Of a DNA stretch of 7,950 nucleotides, positions 1 through 6,423 are shown piece after piece. Within the stretch, counting starts at the first letter, position 1. Each line of letters starts with the position of its first letter. Origin of the DNA: Propionibacteriaceae bacterium (GTDB lineage Bacteria > Actinomycetota > Actinomycetes > Propionibacteriales > Propionibacteriaceae); assembly GCA_021323255.1 (NCBI GenBank), contig JAJTCL010000129.1:1-7950 (forward strand), read 5' to 3'. The notes beneath the pieces are model-generated. The model was given only the letters and a program-made list of their open reading frames with translations. It did no database searches and had not been told where the DNA came from. A program made the translations under genes and the position numbers.

Positions 1-1286
1 TCATGCGCTCGCTGAACCCCTTCACTGGTGAGTTCTACCGCGAGGCGCTTCAGGTCAGCCGGATGACTCGCGAGATGTTCTGCCTGATGGAAGGCCGGCA
101 CGTCCACCCCTCGACGCTCTACCCCGGCGGCGTCGGTACGGTCGCCACCATCCAGCTGATGACTGACTACCTAACGCGGCTGATGCGCTATGTGGAGTTC
201 ATGAAGAAGGTCGTGCCGATGCACGATGACCTCTTCGACTTCTTCTACGAGGCTCTGCCCGGCTACGAGGAAGTCGGCAACCGGCGAATCCTGCTCGGCT
301 GCTGGGGCTCGTTCCAGGACCCCGAGTACTGCAACTTCGACTACAAGGACATGACCGAGTGGGGTCGCAAGATGTATGTGACCCCTGGCGTGGTCGTCGA
401 CGGCAGGCTCGTCACCACCGACCTCGTGGAGATCAACCTGGGTATCCGGATCCTGCTCGGCTCCTCCTATTACGACGACTGGGAATCCCAGGAGATGTTC
501 GTCAGGAACGACCCGCTCGGCAGCCCGGTCGACCGGCGGCATCCCTGGAACCAGCACACCAACCCGAAGCCGCAGAAGCGCGACCTTGACGATAAGTACA
601 GCTGGGTAATGTCGCCGCGCTGGTTCGACGGCAAGGACTACCTCGCCCTAGACACCGGCGGCGGTCCGCTGGCCCGGCTATGGTCCACCGCGCTAGCCGG
701 CCTGCTCGACATTGGCTACGTGAAGTCCACCGGCAACAGCGTGCAGATCCACCTGCCCAAGACAGCCCTGAAAGGTCCCGTCGACTTGGAGTGGAAGGTT
801 CCTCAGTGGAGCAACACTCTCGAGCGGAACCGGGCACGGACCTACTTCCAGGCCTACTCCGCTGCCTGCGCGCTGCATTTCGTCGAGAAGGCCCTGGAGG
901 AGATCCGCGCCGGACGGACAAAGACGTGGGAGAAGTTCACGGTGCCCGACGAAGGCATCGGCGTCGGGTTCACGGAGGCGGTACGAGGGGTCCTCAGCCA
1001 CCACATGGTTATCCGGGACGGCAAGATCGCGAACTACCATCCGTACCCGCCCACGCCGTGGAACGCGAGCCCCCGCGACTCCTACGGCACTCCAGGCCCG
1101 TACGAGGATGCGGTGCAAAATCAGCCGATCTTCGAGGAGAACGACCTGGAGCACTTCAAAGGCATCGACATTATGCGTACGGTGCGCAGTTTCGACCCGT
1201 GCCTGCCGTGCGGTGTGCATATGTACCTGGGTGGGGGCAAGAAGCTGGAGCGGCTGCACTCCCCCACGGAGTACGTCGGCGAGTAG
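1..1286 (+). CDS. hhyL: [NiFe]-hydrogenase large subunit, group 1h (Hhy) type, 5' partial
   Basis: This is the catalytic subunit that carries the NiFe(CN)2CO centre and splits H2. Only the C-terminal 427 residues are visible. The ATG at position 3 is an internal Met, because the sequence around it (RSLNPFTGEFYREAL) is conserved mid-protein sequence. The N-terminal RxCGxC nickel motif and the small subunit must lie upstream. The C-terminal nickel motif is present at 1194-1220 as DPCLPCGVH (C400, C403 and H406 of the visible part). It is followed by 21 residues ending in YVGE, the position of the usual protease-removed tail. The blocks YPGGVGT, LDTGGGPLARLWSTALAGL, NYHPYPPTPWN and HSPTEY match, from memory, the group 1h enzymes of mycobacteria and streptomycetes, which consume atmospheric H2 in air. 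A matching maturation protease and HypC lie downstream. The subgroup call is by recalled similarity; membership of the NiFe large-subunit family is secure. Confidence 0.95.
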   Translation, partial: MRSLNPFTGEFYREALQVSRMTREMFCLMEGRHVHPSTLYPGGVGTVATIQLMTDYLTRLMRYVEFMKKVVPMHDDLFDFFYEALPGYEEVGNRRILLGCWGSFQDPEYCNFDYKDMTEWGRKMYVTPGVVVDGRLVTTDLVEINLGIRILLGSSYYDDWESQEMFVRNDPLGSPVDRRHPWNQHTNPKPQKRDLDDKYSWVMSPRWFDGKDYLALDTGGGPLARLWSTALAGLLDIGYVKSTGNSVQIHLPKTALKGPVDLEWKVPQWSNTLERNRARTYFQAYSAACALHFVEKALEEIRAGRTKTWEKFTVPDEGIGVGFTEAVRGVLSHHMVIRDGKIANYHPYPPTPWNASPRDSYGTPGPYEDAVQNQPIFEENDLEHFKGIDIMRTVRSFDPCLPCGVHMYLGGGKKLERLHSPTEYVGE

Positions 1287-1296
1287 TGGCGCCGCG

Positions 1297-2259
1297 ATGA
1301 GCTCACCCGAGGCCGCAACCGGGGCCGACGACTTTCGTGCCGTCGGGGAGCGGATCAATGCGCTACTGGACGCGAGTGCCTCGGGCGGAGCTGTGGCGCG
1401 GGAGCGGGCCGAAGAGCTGGTCCGGCTGGTCGCGGATCTCTACGGGAGCGGGCTTGAGCGGCTGCTCAGCATCCTGTACGAAGTCGGCCGCCTCGATGAT
1501 GAGGCGCTTGCCGCCCTGGCCGCGGATGATCTCGTCTCGAGTCTGCTGCTTGTCCACGACCTGCATCCCTACGACGTCACCACCAGGGTGGAGCAGGCCT
1601 TGGACAACGTACGGCCTTACCTCGGCTCGCACGGCGGCGATGTTGAACTGCTGTCAGTCAGCGAGGACGTTGTCCGGCTCCGGCTGCTCGGCAGCTGCGA
1701 CGGATGCCCGTCCTCCTCGGTCACCCTGAAGCTCGCCGTGGAGGGAGCTATCGAGGCGGCGGCCCCGGAGATCGTGCGGATCGATGTCGATACGGGGGGC
1801 GAGCAGACTCCCACTGCCTCGGGTCCGGTGATCGCGGTTGACGCGCTGTGGTCACACGTTGATCATGCACCGCCCCAGGGACACGCGCCTGCAGTCGATC
1901 TCGGGCATGGCTCGACGTGGCAGGCCATCGCCGGGCTGACCGACCTGCCCGACGGCGAAGTCGCCGGCTTCCTAGCAGGCCAGGCTCCTCTCATCGGCTG
2001 CCGCGTCGGATCGGACTTCTATGCCTTTCTCGACCGCTGCGGCCGCTGCTCGGCCGGGCTGGCCGGGGCAACGCTAGGTCGGCTACTGGGCGGGGCGGCG
2101 GGTGATGCGGCGTTGCGGTGCCCGACCTGTGGCGCCCACTTCGCGGTCCGCCGGGCCGGGGCGTGCCTGGATCAACCGGAGCTACACCTGGATCCGCTGC
2201 CGCTGCTCGTCAGCCAGGGCGTAGCAACCGTGGCAGTGCCGAGCGAGGCGGCCGCATGA
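1297..2259 (+). CDS. hhyE: NifU-domain protein with Rieske-like four-Cys C-terminus (HhyE-like)
   Basis: A 320-residue protein starting 10 bases after the large subunit. Residues 1-95 are helical and unassigned. Residues 96-165 form a NifU C-terminal (Nfu) domain, with HGGDVELL and the cluster-binding motif CDGC (C134, C137), which normally holds a [4Fe-4S] cluster for transfer. Residues 233-290 resemble a Rieske fold (CPTCGAHFAVRRAG against the usual CPxHGxxFDLxTG). The ligand pattern, however, is C248-x2-C251 and C275-x2-C278, so the two expected histidines are Cys. Such a site could bind zinc, a rubredoxin-type iron or an all-Cys cluster. In Mycobacterium smegmatis the gene beside hhyL encodes HhyE, a putative iron-sulfur protein needed for H2 uptake; position and domains fit, and the symbol is given on that basis. 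The start has no clear Shine-Dalgarno, but no other in-frame start lies between it and the upstream stop codon. Likely roles are Fe-S delivery to the small subunit or electron transfer (inference). Confidence 0.85.
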   Translation: MSSPEAATGADDFRAVGERINALLDASASGGAVARERAEELVRLVADLYGSGLERLLSILYEVGRLDDEALAALAADDLVSSLLLVHDLHPYDVTTRVEQALDNVRPYLGSHGGDVELLSVSEDVVRLRLLGSCDGCPSSSVTLKLAVEGAIEAAAPEIVRIDVDTGGEQTPTASGPVIAVDALWSHVDHAPPQGHAPAVDLGHGSTWQAIAGLTDLPDGEVAGFLAGQAPLIGCRVGSDFYAFLDRCGRCSAGLAGATLGRLLGGAAGDAALRCPTCGAHFAVRRAGACLDQPELHLDPLPLLVSQGVATVAVPSEAAA

Positions 2260-2897
2260 CCAGCTCCCCACTGGCGGGATCGCCCCTTCGTAATCTTCGG
2301 CGGCTCGTGGCCGATCGGCCGGCCCCTGTGGTAGGCGAGCGGTGTGAGATGTGCGCCGAACCGATTGGCGACGATCATCCGCACGTGGTCAACCTCGAGA
2401 GCCGGGCGCTGATGTGCACTTGCCGGGCCTGCTACCTGCTGTTTACCGACGAGGCTGCCGAGTTGCGCTACCGAGCCGTACCGGACCGCTATCTCTCGTT
2501 TCCCGACGTCATCCTGGACTCCCGGTCGTACGACGAGCTGGAGATCCCGGTCGGCCTCGCATTCTTGTTCTCCAGCTCTGTGCTCAACCGGACAGTCGCC
2601 TTCTATCCAGGGCCGGCGGGCGCTACCGAATCGGAGCTGCCGCTCGCCGCGTGGGAGCGGATCCTTGAAGCAAACCCTGAGCTGCGGGTACTGCGGCCGG
2701 ATGTCGAGGCGCTGCTCCTCCGCGCCGGTCCTCGCGGAGACAGTTTCTCGTGCCATCTTGTGCCCATCGACGCGTGCTACGCCCTGGTCGGTCGACTGCG
2801 ACAAGTGTGGCGAGGCTTCGATGGCGGCACCGAGGCTCACCAGGCGATGGACGATTTCTTCGCCGACGTGGCGGCGAGAAGCCGGCCAGCATCATGA
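2256..2897 (+). CDS. Hydrogenase-associated Cys-cluster protein, DUF5947-like
   Basis: A 213-residue soluble protein whose ATG overlaps the preceding stop (ATGA), so the two genes are probably translationally coupled. The N-terminus has a compact cysteine cluster: C30-x2-C33, then about 20 residues, then C54-x-C56-x2-C59, with H41 and H43 between. This looks like a zinc-ribbon or other metal site. The rest (PDVILDSRSYDELEIPVGLAFLF, in two adjoining stretches around residues 83-105, then SVLNRTVAFYPGPAGATES) is typical of a family recalled as DUF5947, which occurs beside actinobacterial hydrogenase genes. C166 and C174 are two further cysteines. No signal peptide or membrane segment is visible. 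Function is unknown; the context suggests a role in assembly of the enzyme or its clusters. The family name is from memory. Confidence 0.85.
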   Translation: MTSSPLAGSPLRNLRRLVADRPAPVVGERCEMCAEPIGDDHPHVVNLESRALMCTCRACYLLFTDEAAELRYRAVPDRYLSFPDVILDSRSYDELEIPVGLAFLFSSSVLNRTVAFYPGPAGATESELPLAAWERILEANPELRVLRPDVEALLLRAGPRGDSFSCHLVPIDACYALVGRLRQVWRGFDGGTEAHQAMDDFFADVAARSRPAS

Positions 2898-3535
2898 CCG
2901 CCCTGACCTTCAGCGTGCTCGACATTGTGGCCGAGCCCTACACCGTTGCACCCCAGCTCACCGCGCGGCTCCAGGTGACCGAGACCACCGGAGCGAGGGT
3001 CCATGCCATCGTGCTGCGCTGCCAGCTGCGGATCGAGCCGCAACGGCGATCGTACACCGAGGCGGAGGAAGTCGGCCTGCTCGCGCTGTTCGGTGAGCGA
3101 TCGCGCTGGCGGGACACGTTGCGTCCGTTCCTGTGGATGCAGTGCACCGCGATGGTGCAAGGTTTCCGCAACCAGACCCAGCTCGATCTGGCACTGCCAT
3201 GCACCTATGACTTCGAGGTGACCGGTTCGAAGTACCTCCATGCGCTCCGCGAGGGGACGATCCCGCTGGCGTTGCTGTTTTCCGGAACGATCTTTACTCG
3301 GGGCGCGAATGGTTTTGGTGTCGAGCAGGTGGCCTGGGATTGCGAGGCGTCGTACGCGCTGCCGGTGAGTGTGTGGCAGCAGATGATCGAGCTCAACTAT
3401 CCGCACACAGGCTGGCTGCGGATGGACCGGGACGTGATCGAGGCTGTCGCGCGATATCGCGCCGAGCGCGGCTTGACCAGCTGGGATGCCACCATCGAGT
3501 CGTTGCTGGCCGCGGTGGGCCAGCGCGTGCCATGA
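2894..3535 (+). CDS. Hydrogenase-associated protein, DUF6084-like
   Basis: A 213-residue protein, joined to its neighbours by ATGA overlaps at both ends. The N-terminus (TFSVLDIVAEPYTVAPQL) and the central block EEVGLLALFGERSRWRDTLRPFLW are recognisable as a family recalled as DUF6084, found in actinobacterial hydrogenase operons. The first 135 residues alternate strands and short loops (HAIVLRCQLRIEP, TQLDLALPCTYDFEV, IPLALLFSGTIF) and suggest a beta-sandwich. The end is helical (VIEAVARYRAERG). Cysteines C43, C84, C103 and C150 are scattered and do not form a metal motif. No signal peptide or transmembrane helix is visible. Its function is unknown. Its fixed place between the Cys-cluster protein and the 458-residue protein suggests that these three work together. 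Confidence 0.85.
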   Translation: MTALTFSVLDIVAEPYTVAPQLTARLQVTETTGARVHAIVLRCQLRIEPQRRSYTEAEEVGLLALFGERSRWRDTLRPFLWMQCTAMVQGFRNQTQLDLALPCTYDFEVTGSKYLHALREGTIPLALLFSGTIFTRGANGFGVEQVAWDCEASYALPVSVWQQMIELNYPHTGWLRMDRDVIEAVARYRAERGLTSWDATIESLLAAVGQRVP

Positions 3536-4908
3536 GCCTCGACCGGGCGCGTACGGTCGCCGACGCGGTGCTCTACGAGGGCTACCTGCTCTATCCATAC
3601 CGGGCGACCTCGCGCAAGAACCAGGCGCGGTGGCAGTTCGGCGTACTCGGACCGCCCGGCGCGGCGGAGCAGGGCGTGGGTGAAGAGCCAGGCATGTCCG
3701 TCCAGTGCCTGCTGGACCTGGAACGCGGGACCCAGAATGCCCGTGCGGCGCCGACCGTGACCGTCTACTTGCGCTTCCTTCAGCTGCAGCGCCGAATCGT
3801 GGAAGCGCTGGATACGCACGAACCGTCCGGCTTCATCCCGGTGGACCAGTTAGTCGTAGAAGATGATCTGATCTTCAGCTGGGACGAGGCCGTCGAGCAG
3901 GAGCAGAGTTGGCCGGCCTTGTCCTTGGCGGAGTTGGCCGAGGGCGTCGTGCGTCGGGTCGAGGTCGCCGGCGGTGAGAAGATCGAGCCGCTAGCCGCTG
4001 CCGACGGCTCTGTGCCGGGACGCATCGTTCGCCGCCGCTGGCCGTTGAGCGCCGAACTCAGAGCGACGACCACCGAGGCCGACGGCTATCTCCGTCTCAC
4101 GATCTCTGTAGAGAACACGGCCGCCCCACGTCCCGCCAATCCCGACGACGCCGTCCGTACCTCGCTGATCGGCGCCCACCTGCTGATCGAGTCCTCGAAT
4201 GCGCAATTCGTATCCCTACTCGAGCCGCCTGCCGGAGCCGCAGACGCGGCTGCTGGCTGCCGGCAGCATCGCTGCTGGCCGGTGCTGGCCGGGCCGCCAG
4301 GAAGCAGGGATATCGTGCTCGGCTCGCCGATCATTCTTTATGACTATCCGGAGGTAGCCCCGGAAAGTGCGGGTGCGCTCTTCGACTCCACCGAGATCGA
4401 CGAGATCCTCACCCTCCGCGTCATGACGATGACGGACGACGAAAAGGCCGAGGCTCGCGCGACCGATCCACGTGCCCGCGAGATTATCGACCGCTGCGAC
4501 CTGATGACACCGGAGGCGTTGCAGCAGCTGCACGGGATCCTGCGTCAACCGCGAAGGGAAGCCGTGGAGCCTACCCCGTGGTGGGACCCGGCCTCCGACG
4601 CGTCCGTACATCCCGAACTCGACTCGGTGCTGATCGAGGGCGTCCCGGTCAGCAAGGGCAGCCGAGTCCGGATCCACCCGTCCCGCCGCGCCGACGCCCA
4701 AGACCTCTTCTTCGCAGATCAGGACGCCCGGGTGACGGCCGTGGTGTCCGACGTCGACGGTCAGGTGCACGTGGCAGTCGTGCTCGTCGACGATCCCGCC
4801 GCCGACCTGCACGACTGGTACGGCCGGTATCTCTACTTCGCTCCGGAGGAGCTGAGGCCGCTGGCGGACCATGTTCTGCAGGACCACAGAAAGGAGGGCA
4901 AATCGTGA
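3532..4908 (+). CDS. Hydrogenase-associated protein of unknown function (458 aa)
   Basis: The largest accessory gene, with ATGA coupling at its start and a GTGA overlap at its end. I recall similar proteins in group 1h hydrogenase clusters but know of no assigned function. Residues 10-40 (ADAVLYEGYLLYPYRATSRK, then NQARWQFGVLGP) form a distinctive conserved-looking N-terminus. Residues 75-225 appear beta-rich. Residues 285-335 are helical (TEIDEILTLRVMTMTDDEKAEA, in adjoining pieces). Residues 366-442 look like a small SH3/KOW-type barrel, with GSRVRIHPSRRADAQDLFF, VHVAVVLVDDPAADL and YLYFAPEEL. There is no signal peptide, membrane segment or Cys cluster, so it is probably a cytoplasmic scaffold or assembly factor (inference). 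The start at 3532 is favoured over an in-frame ATG further upstream (3340), because that region lies inside the preceding gene. Confidence 0.85.
   Translation: MSLDRARTVADAVLYEGYLLYPYRATSRKNQARWQFGVLGPPGAAEQGVGEEPGMSVQCLLDLERGTQNARAAPTVTVYLRFLQLQRRIVEALDTHEPSGFIPVDQLVVEDDLIFSWDEAVEQEQSWPALSLAELAEGVVRRVEVAGGEKIEPLAAADGSVPGRIVRRRWPLSAELRATTTEADGYLRLTISVENTAAPRPANPDDAVRTSLIGAHLLIESSNAQFVSLLEPPAGAADAAAGCRQHRCWPVLAGPPGSRDIVLGSPIILYDYPEVAPESAGALFDSTEIDEILTLRVMTMTDDEKAEARATDPRAREIIDRCDLMTPEALQQLHGILRQPRREAVEPTPWWDPASDASVHPELDSVLIEGVPVSKGSRVRIHPSRRADAQDLFFADQDARVTAVVSDVDGQVHVAVVLVDDPAADLHDWYGRYLYFAPEELRPLADHVLQDHRKEGKS
4890..4897 (+). promoter_or_regulatory. Strong Shine-Dalgarno for the 39-aa membrane protein
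   Basis: AAAGGAGG lies 7 bases before the GTG at 4905 and sits inside the end of the preceding gene. It decides the GTG start of a gene too short to call by length alone. Confidence 0.85.
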
Positions 4909-5024
4909 AGAAGGTTGGCTGGGTGGCCACCGTATTGATCATCCTGGCGATTGTTGGGGCCGCGGTGATTGGTGTCCGTTCGATTCCTGACGCGCGTAGG
5001 TACGCCGAGATTCGCCGGATGTGA
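4905..5024 (+). CDS. Small single-pass membrane protein, DUF6893-like (39 aa)
   Basis: A 39-residue protein starting with GTG that overlaps the stop of the preceding gene by 4 bases. Residues 2-3 are Lys-Lys, residues 4-24 are one hydrophobic helix (VGWVATVLIILAIVGAAVIG, then V), and residues 25-39 are a basic tail (RSIPDARRYAEIRRM). Small proteins of this build, KKxGW... with a SIPDxRRYxxIRRM end, occur in actinobacterial hydrogenase operons and are recalled as family DUF6893. It could tether the hydrogenase or an accessory protein to the membrane, or link it to the quinone-reducing machinery; neither role is shown. The strong ribosome binding site and recognisable tail make it a real gene despite its size. 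Confidence 0.8.
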   Translation: MKKVGWVATVLIILAIVGAAVIGVRSIPDARRYAEIRRM

Positions 5025-5051
5025 ATGGCGCAAACCCGAGTAGCACTACCA

Positions 5052-5060
5052 GGGAGGAGG
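5052..5060 (+). promoter_or_regulatory. Strong Shine-Dalgarno for the 68-aa protein
   Basis: GGGAGGAGG ends 4 bases before the ATG at 5065; counted from its first GGGAGG the spacing is 7. It is one of only three near-perfect sites in the operon, all on the small genes. Confidence 0.8.
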
Positions 5061-5064
5061 AGAC

Positions 5065-5271
5065 ATGAGCGACGTACCAGGTGAGCACCTGAGCGAGGAG
5101 CCACAATCCGAGCGAGGCCCAATGGGCTCGCGTGACACCGGCTCCAATGAGCCGGGGGCAGGTCCCGCAGACCGTCCGGAGGGCGAGGTCGAAGGGAGCT
5201 CGGAGTCGGTCGACTCCCAGGGGTCGGCGACGGGTGACGTGCACCTGCCCACCGGTGACCAGGGCGGCTAA
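5065..5271 (+). CDS. Small acidic, disordered hypothetical protein (68 aa)
   Basis: I do not recognise this gene. It encodes 68 residues rich in Gly, Ser, Glu and Asp: about 15 acidic residues against three Arg and no Lys. It has no aromatic residue and no Cys, so it is almost certainly unfolded on its own. It has a strong Shine-Dalgarno and lies 40 bases after the membrane protein and 36 bases before the next gene, in the same direction. It could be a flexible, charged binding partner or a stress-type protein. Low-complexity composition in GC-rich DNA can also arise in false ORFs, but the ribosome binding site and operon position argue that it is real. Confidence 0.65.
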   Translation: MSDVPGEHLSEEPQSERGPMGSRDTGSNEPGAGPADRPEGEVEGSSESVDSQGSATGDVHLPTGDQGG

Positions 5272-5292
5272 TTGCAGGTAGCAGACCAGAGG

Positions 5293-5300
5293 AAAGGAGG
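5293..5300 (+). promoter_or_regulatory. Strong Shine-Dalgarno for the 109-aa protein
   Basis: AAAGGAGG lies 7 bases before the ATG at 5308. It is the same octamer at the same spacing as at 4890. It supports the ATG at 5308 rather than an in-frame TTG at 5272, which has no such site. Confidence 0.85.
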
Positions 5301-5307
5301 ATCACCG

Positions 5308-5637
5308 ATGAGCACCGAGTCCTTTAGCGGCGGTAGCGACCCCGATACCGAGGACCGCACACTGCCGCCGTACGAGGGTCGCCGGGAAACCGCCGACGTA
5401 GATGATCAGAGCAAGAGCGAGAAGGAGGGTGCCAAAACAGCGGGCGCCACTGGGCCTGTTCGCGACGAGGAGATGAAAGCCCCGGATCCGGCGGACACCG
5501 CACGAGGTCGGCAGGCCTCACCTGCCGACGAGCAGCCCGCGGAGAAGATGCCGGAGAGCGAGACCAGCGATCCCGGTGTGGGGCCGGCTCATTTTTCCGG
5601 CACTCAGCGGGGCGAGGATCTGAGCGAACCCGGGTGA
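5308..5637 (+). CDS. Acidic, disordered hypothetical protein with LPPYEGR motif (109 aa)
   Basis: I do not recognise this family with certainty. It is a 109-residue, highly charged protein rich in Asp, Glu, Pro, Ala and Gly, without Cys or Trp and with only three aromatic residues (F6, Y22, F96). It should be intrinsically disordered. The one patch that looks like a binding motif is LPPYEGR at residues 19-25. The start is fixed by the AAAGGAGG 7 bases upstream. The stop overlaps the GTG of the maturation protease (GTGA), which ties its translation to a definite hydrogenase gene. It may assist assembly by binding a partner, but nothing in the sequence shows this. Confidence 0.75.
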   Translation: MSTESFSGGSDPDTEDRTLPPYEGRRETADVDDQSKSEKEGAKTAGATGPVRDEEMKAPDPADTARGRQASPADEQPAEKMPESETSDPGVGPAHFSGTQRGEDLSEPG

Positions 5638-6170
5638 GCGAGCAGGTATTGGTCGCCGGGATCGGCAATATCTTCCTAGGCGACGACGGTTTCGGCTCCG
5701 AGGTCGTCCGGCACCTGCAGGCAGCGGACCAGCCGCTGCCGACCGACGTACGCCTAGTCGACTATGGGATCCGGGGCGTGCATCTGTGTTATGACCTGCT
5801 CGACGGTTACGCGGCGCTTATTCTCATTGATGCGCTGCCGGCCAATGCCCGTCCGGGTGATGGTCATCCGGGTGAGGTCACGGTGCTGGCGGTAGGTGCG
5901 GAGGACCTCGCGTCGCGTGATGCCGGTTACGACCCGCATGGGATGAACCCAGTCGCCGTACTGGCTGGCCTGCCAGCCCTCGGTGGAACGCTTCCGCCGA
6001 CGTACGTGGTTGGGGCTCAGCCGATGGAGCTCGGCGAAGGAATTGGGCTGTCCGAGCCGTTGCGTCGCGCAGTGCCGGTCGCCGCTGCGGCCGTACGAGA
6101 ACTGCTGGCCGAGCGACCATGGGCGGCTCGAAGCGCTGATCATCAAGCGGCGGCGAGCGGGAAGGGATAG
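5634..6170 (+). CDS. Hydrogenase maturation protease (HyaD/HybD/HycI family, peptidase M52)
   Basis: A 178-residue nickel-dependent endopeptidase that removes the C-terminal tail of the [NiFe]-hydrogenase large subunit after nickel insertion. Aligned by eye to E. coli HybD, the fold landmarks are present: VLVAGIGNIFLGDDGFG at residues 5-21, LILIDALP at 62-69 and YDPHGMNP at 99-106. The nickel ligands of HybD (Glu16, Asp62, His93) correspond to D18, D66 and H102, so the first is Asp instead of Glu, a common variant. The length fits the family. The GTG start overlaps the previous stop (GTGA). The presumed substrate is the large subunit at 1-1286, which has a 21-residue tail after its DPCxxCxxH motif. 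HypC follows after 7 bases. Confidence 0.93.
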   Translation: MSEQVLVAGIGNIFLGDDGFGSEVVRHLQAADQPLPTDVRLVDYGIRGVHLCYDLLDGYAALILIDALPANARPGDGHPGEVTVLAVGAEDLASRDAGYDPHGMNPVAVLAGLPALGGTLPPTYVVGAQPMELGEGIGLSEPLRRAVPVAAAAVRELLAERPWAARSADHQAAASGKG

Positions 6171-6177
6171 CTGCATC

Positions 6178-6423
6178 ATGTGTCTTGGCATCCCCGGTCA
6201 GGTGGTCGAAGTCCTGGCCGACTATGACGATCAGCTTGCCCTCGTTGACGTGCAAGGTGCCCAGCGCCGGATCAATCTCGGGCTGCTGGAGCCAGATCAG
6301 GGGTCGCTGAACCCGGGCGACTGGGTCTTGATCCACATGGGGTTCGCTCTGGAACGCATCGACGAGGCGGAAGCCAAGGAGGCACTGGCCGGCCTCGAAC
6401 TGATGGGTAGGCCCGCGCCGTGA
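6178..6423 (+). CDS. hypC: HypC/HybG/HupF family hydrogenase maturation chaperone
   Basis: An 81-residue HypC. It begins with the family hallmark MCLGIPGQV, whose Cys2 becomes N-terminal after Met removal and contacts iron and the large-subunit precursor. It ends with the usual GDWVLIHMGFALERIDEAEA stretch (residues 47-66). HypC works with HypD to assemble and deliver the Fe(CN)2CO group to the large subunit. The size is typical of the family. The ATG is fixed by the MC motif; a purine-rich AAGGGA about 11 bases upstream is a passable ribosome binding site. Its stop overlaps the next GTG (GTGA). No hypA, B, D, E or F is in the window, so they must lie elsewhere. Confidence 0.96.
   Translation: MCLGIPGQVVEVLADYDDQLALVDVQGAQRRINLGLLEPDQGSLNPGDWVLIHMGFALERIDEAEAKEALAGLELMGRPAP

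Noticed and set aside
3..5. ATG at position 3 as the start of the large subunit
   Set aside because: The residues around it are conserved internal sequence of [NiFe] large subunits, and the first nickel-binding motif is missing. The gene enters from the left edge.
4216..4887. Long minus-strand open frame of 223 residues opposite the 458-residue gene
   Set aside because: It is the complement of a well-supported gene, shows no recognisable motif, and long antisense frames are expected in high-GC DNA. The same applies to minus-strand frames at 693-1358, 2172-2840, 2837-3598, 4649-5305 and 6498-7139.
5025..5064. Possible promoter or terminator in the longest gap of the operon
   Set aside because: The 40 bases hold a ribosome binding site but no convincing -35/-10 pair or hairpin with a T-run.
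5272..5307. TTG at 5272 as the start of the 109-residue protein
   Set aside because: It has no Shine-Dalgarno, and it would place the strong AAAGGAGG inside the coding region just before the ATG at 5308.
5065..5637. Shared GExLSEEP-like motif as evidence that the two disordered proteins are duplicates
   Set aside because: Residues 6-13 of one and 102-108 of the other match over only seven or eight low-complexity positions at opposite ends of the proteins. This is too weak.
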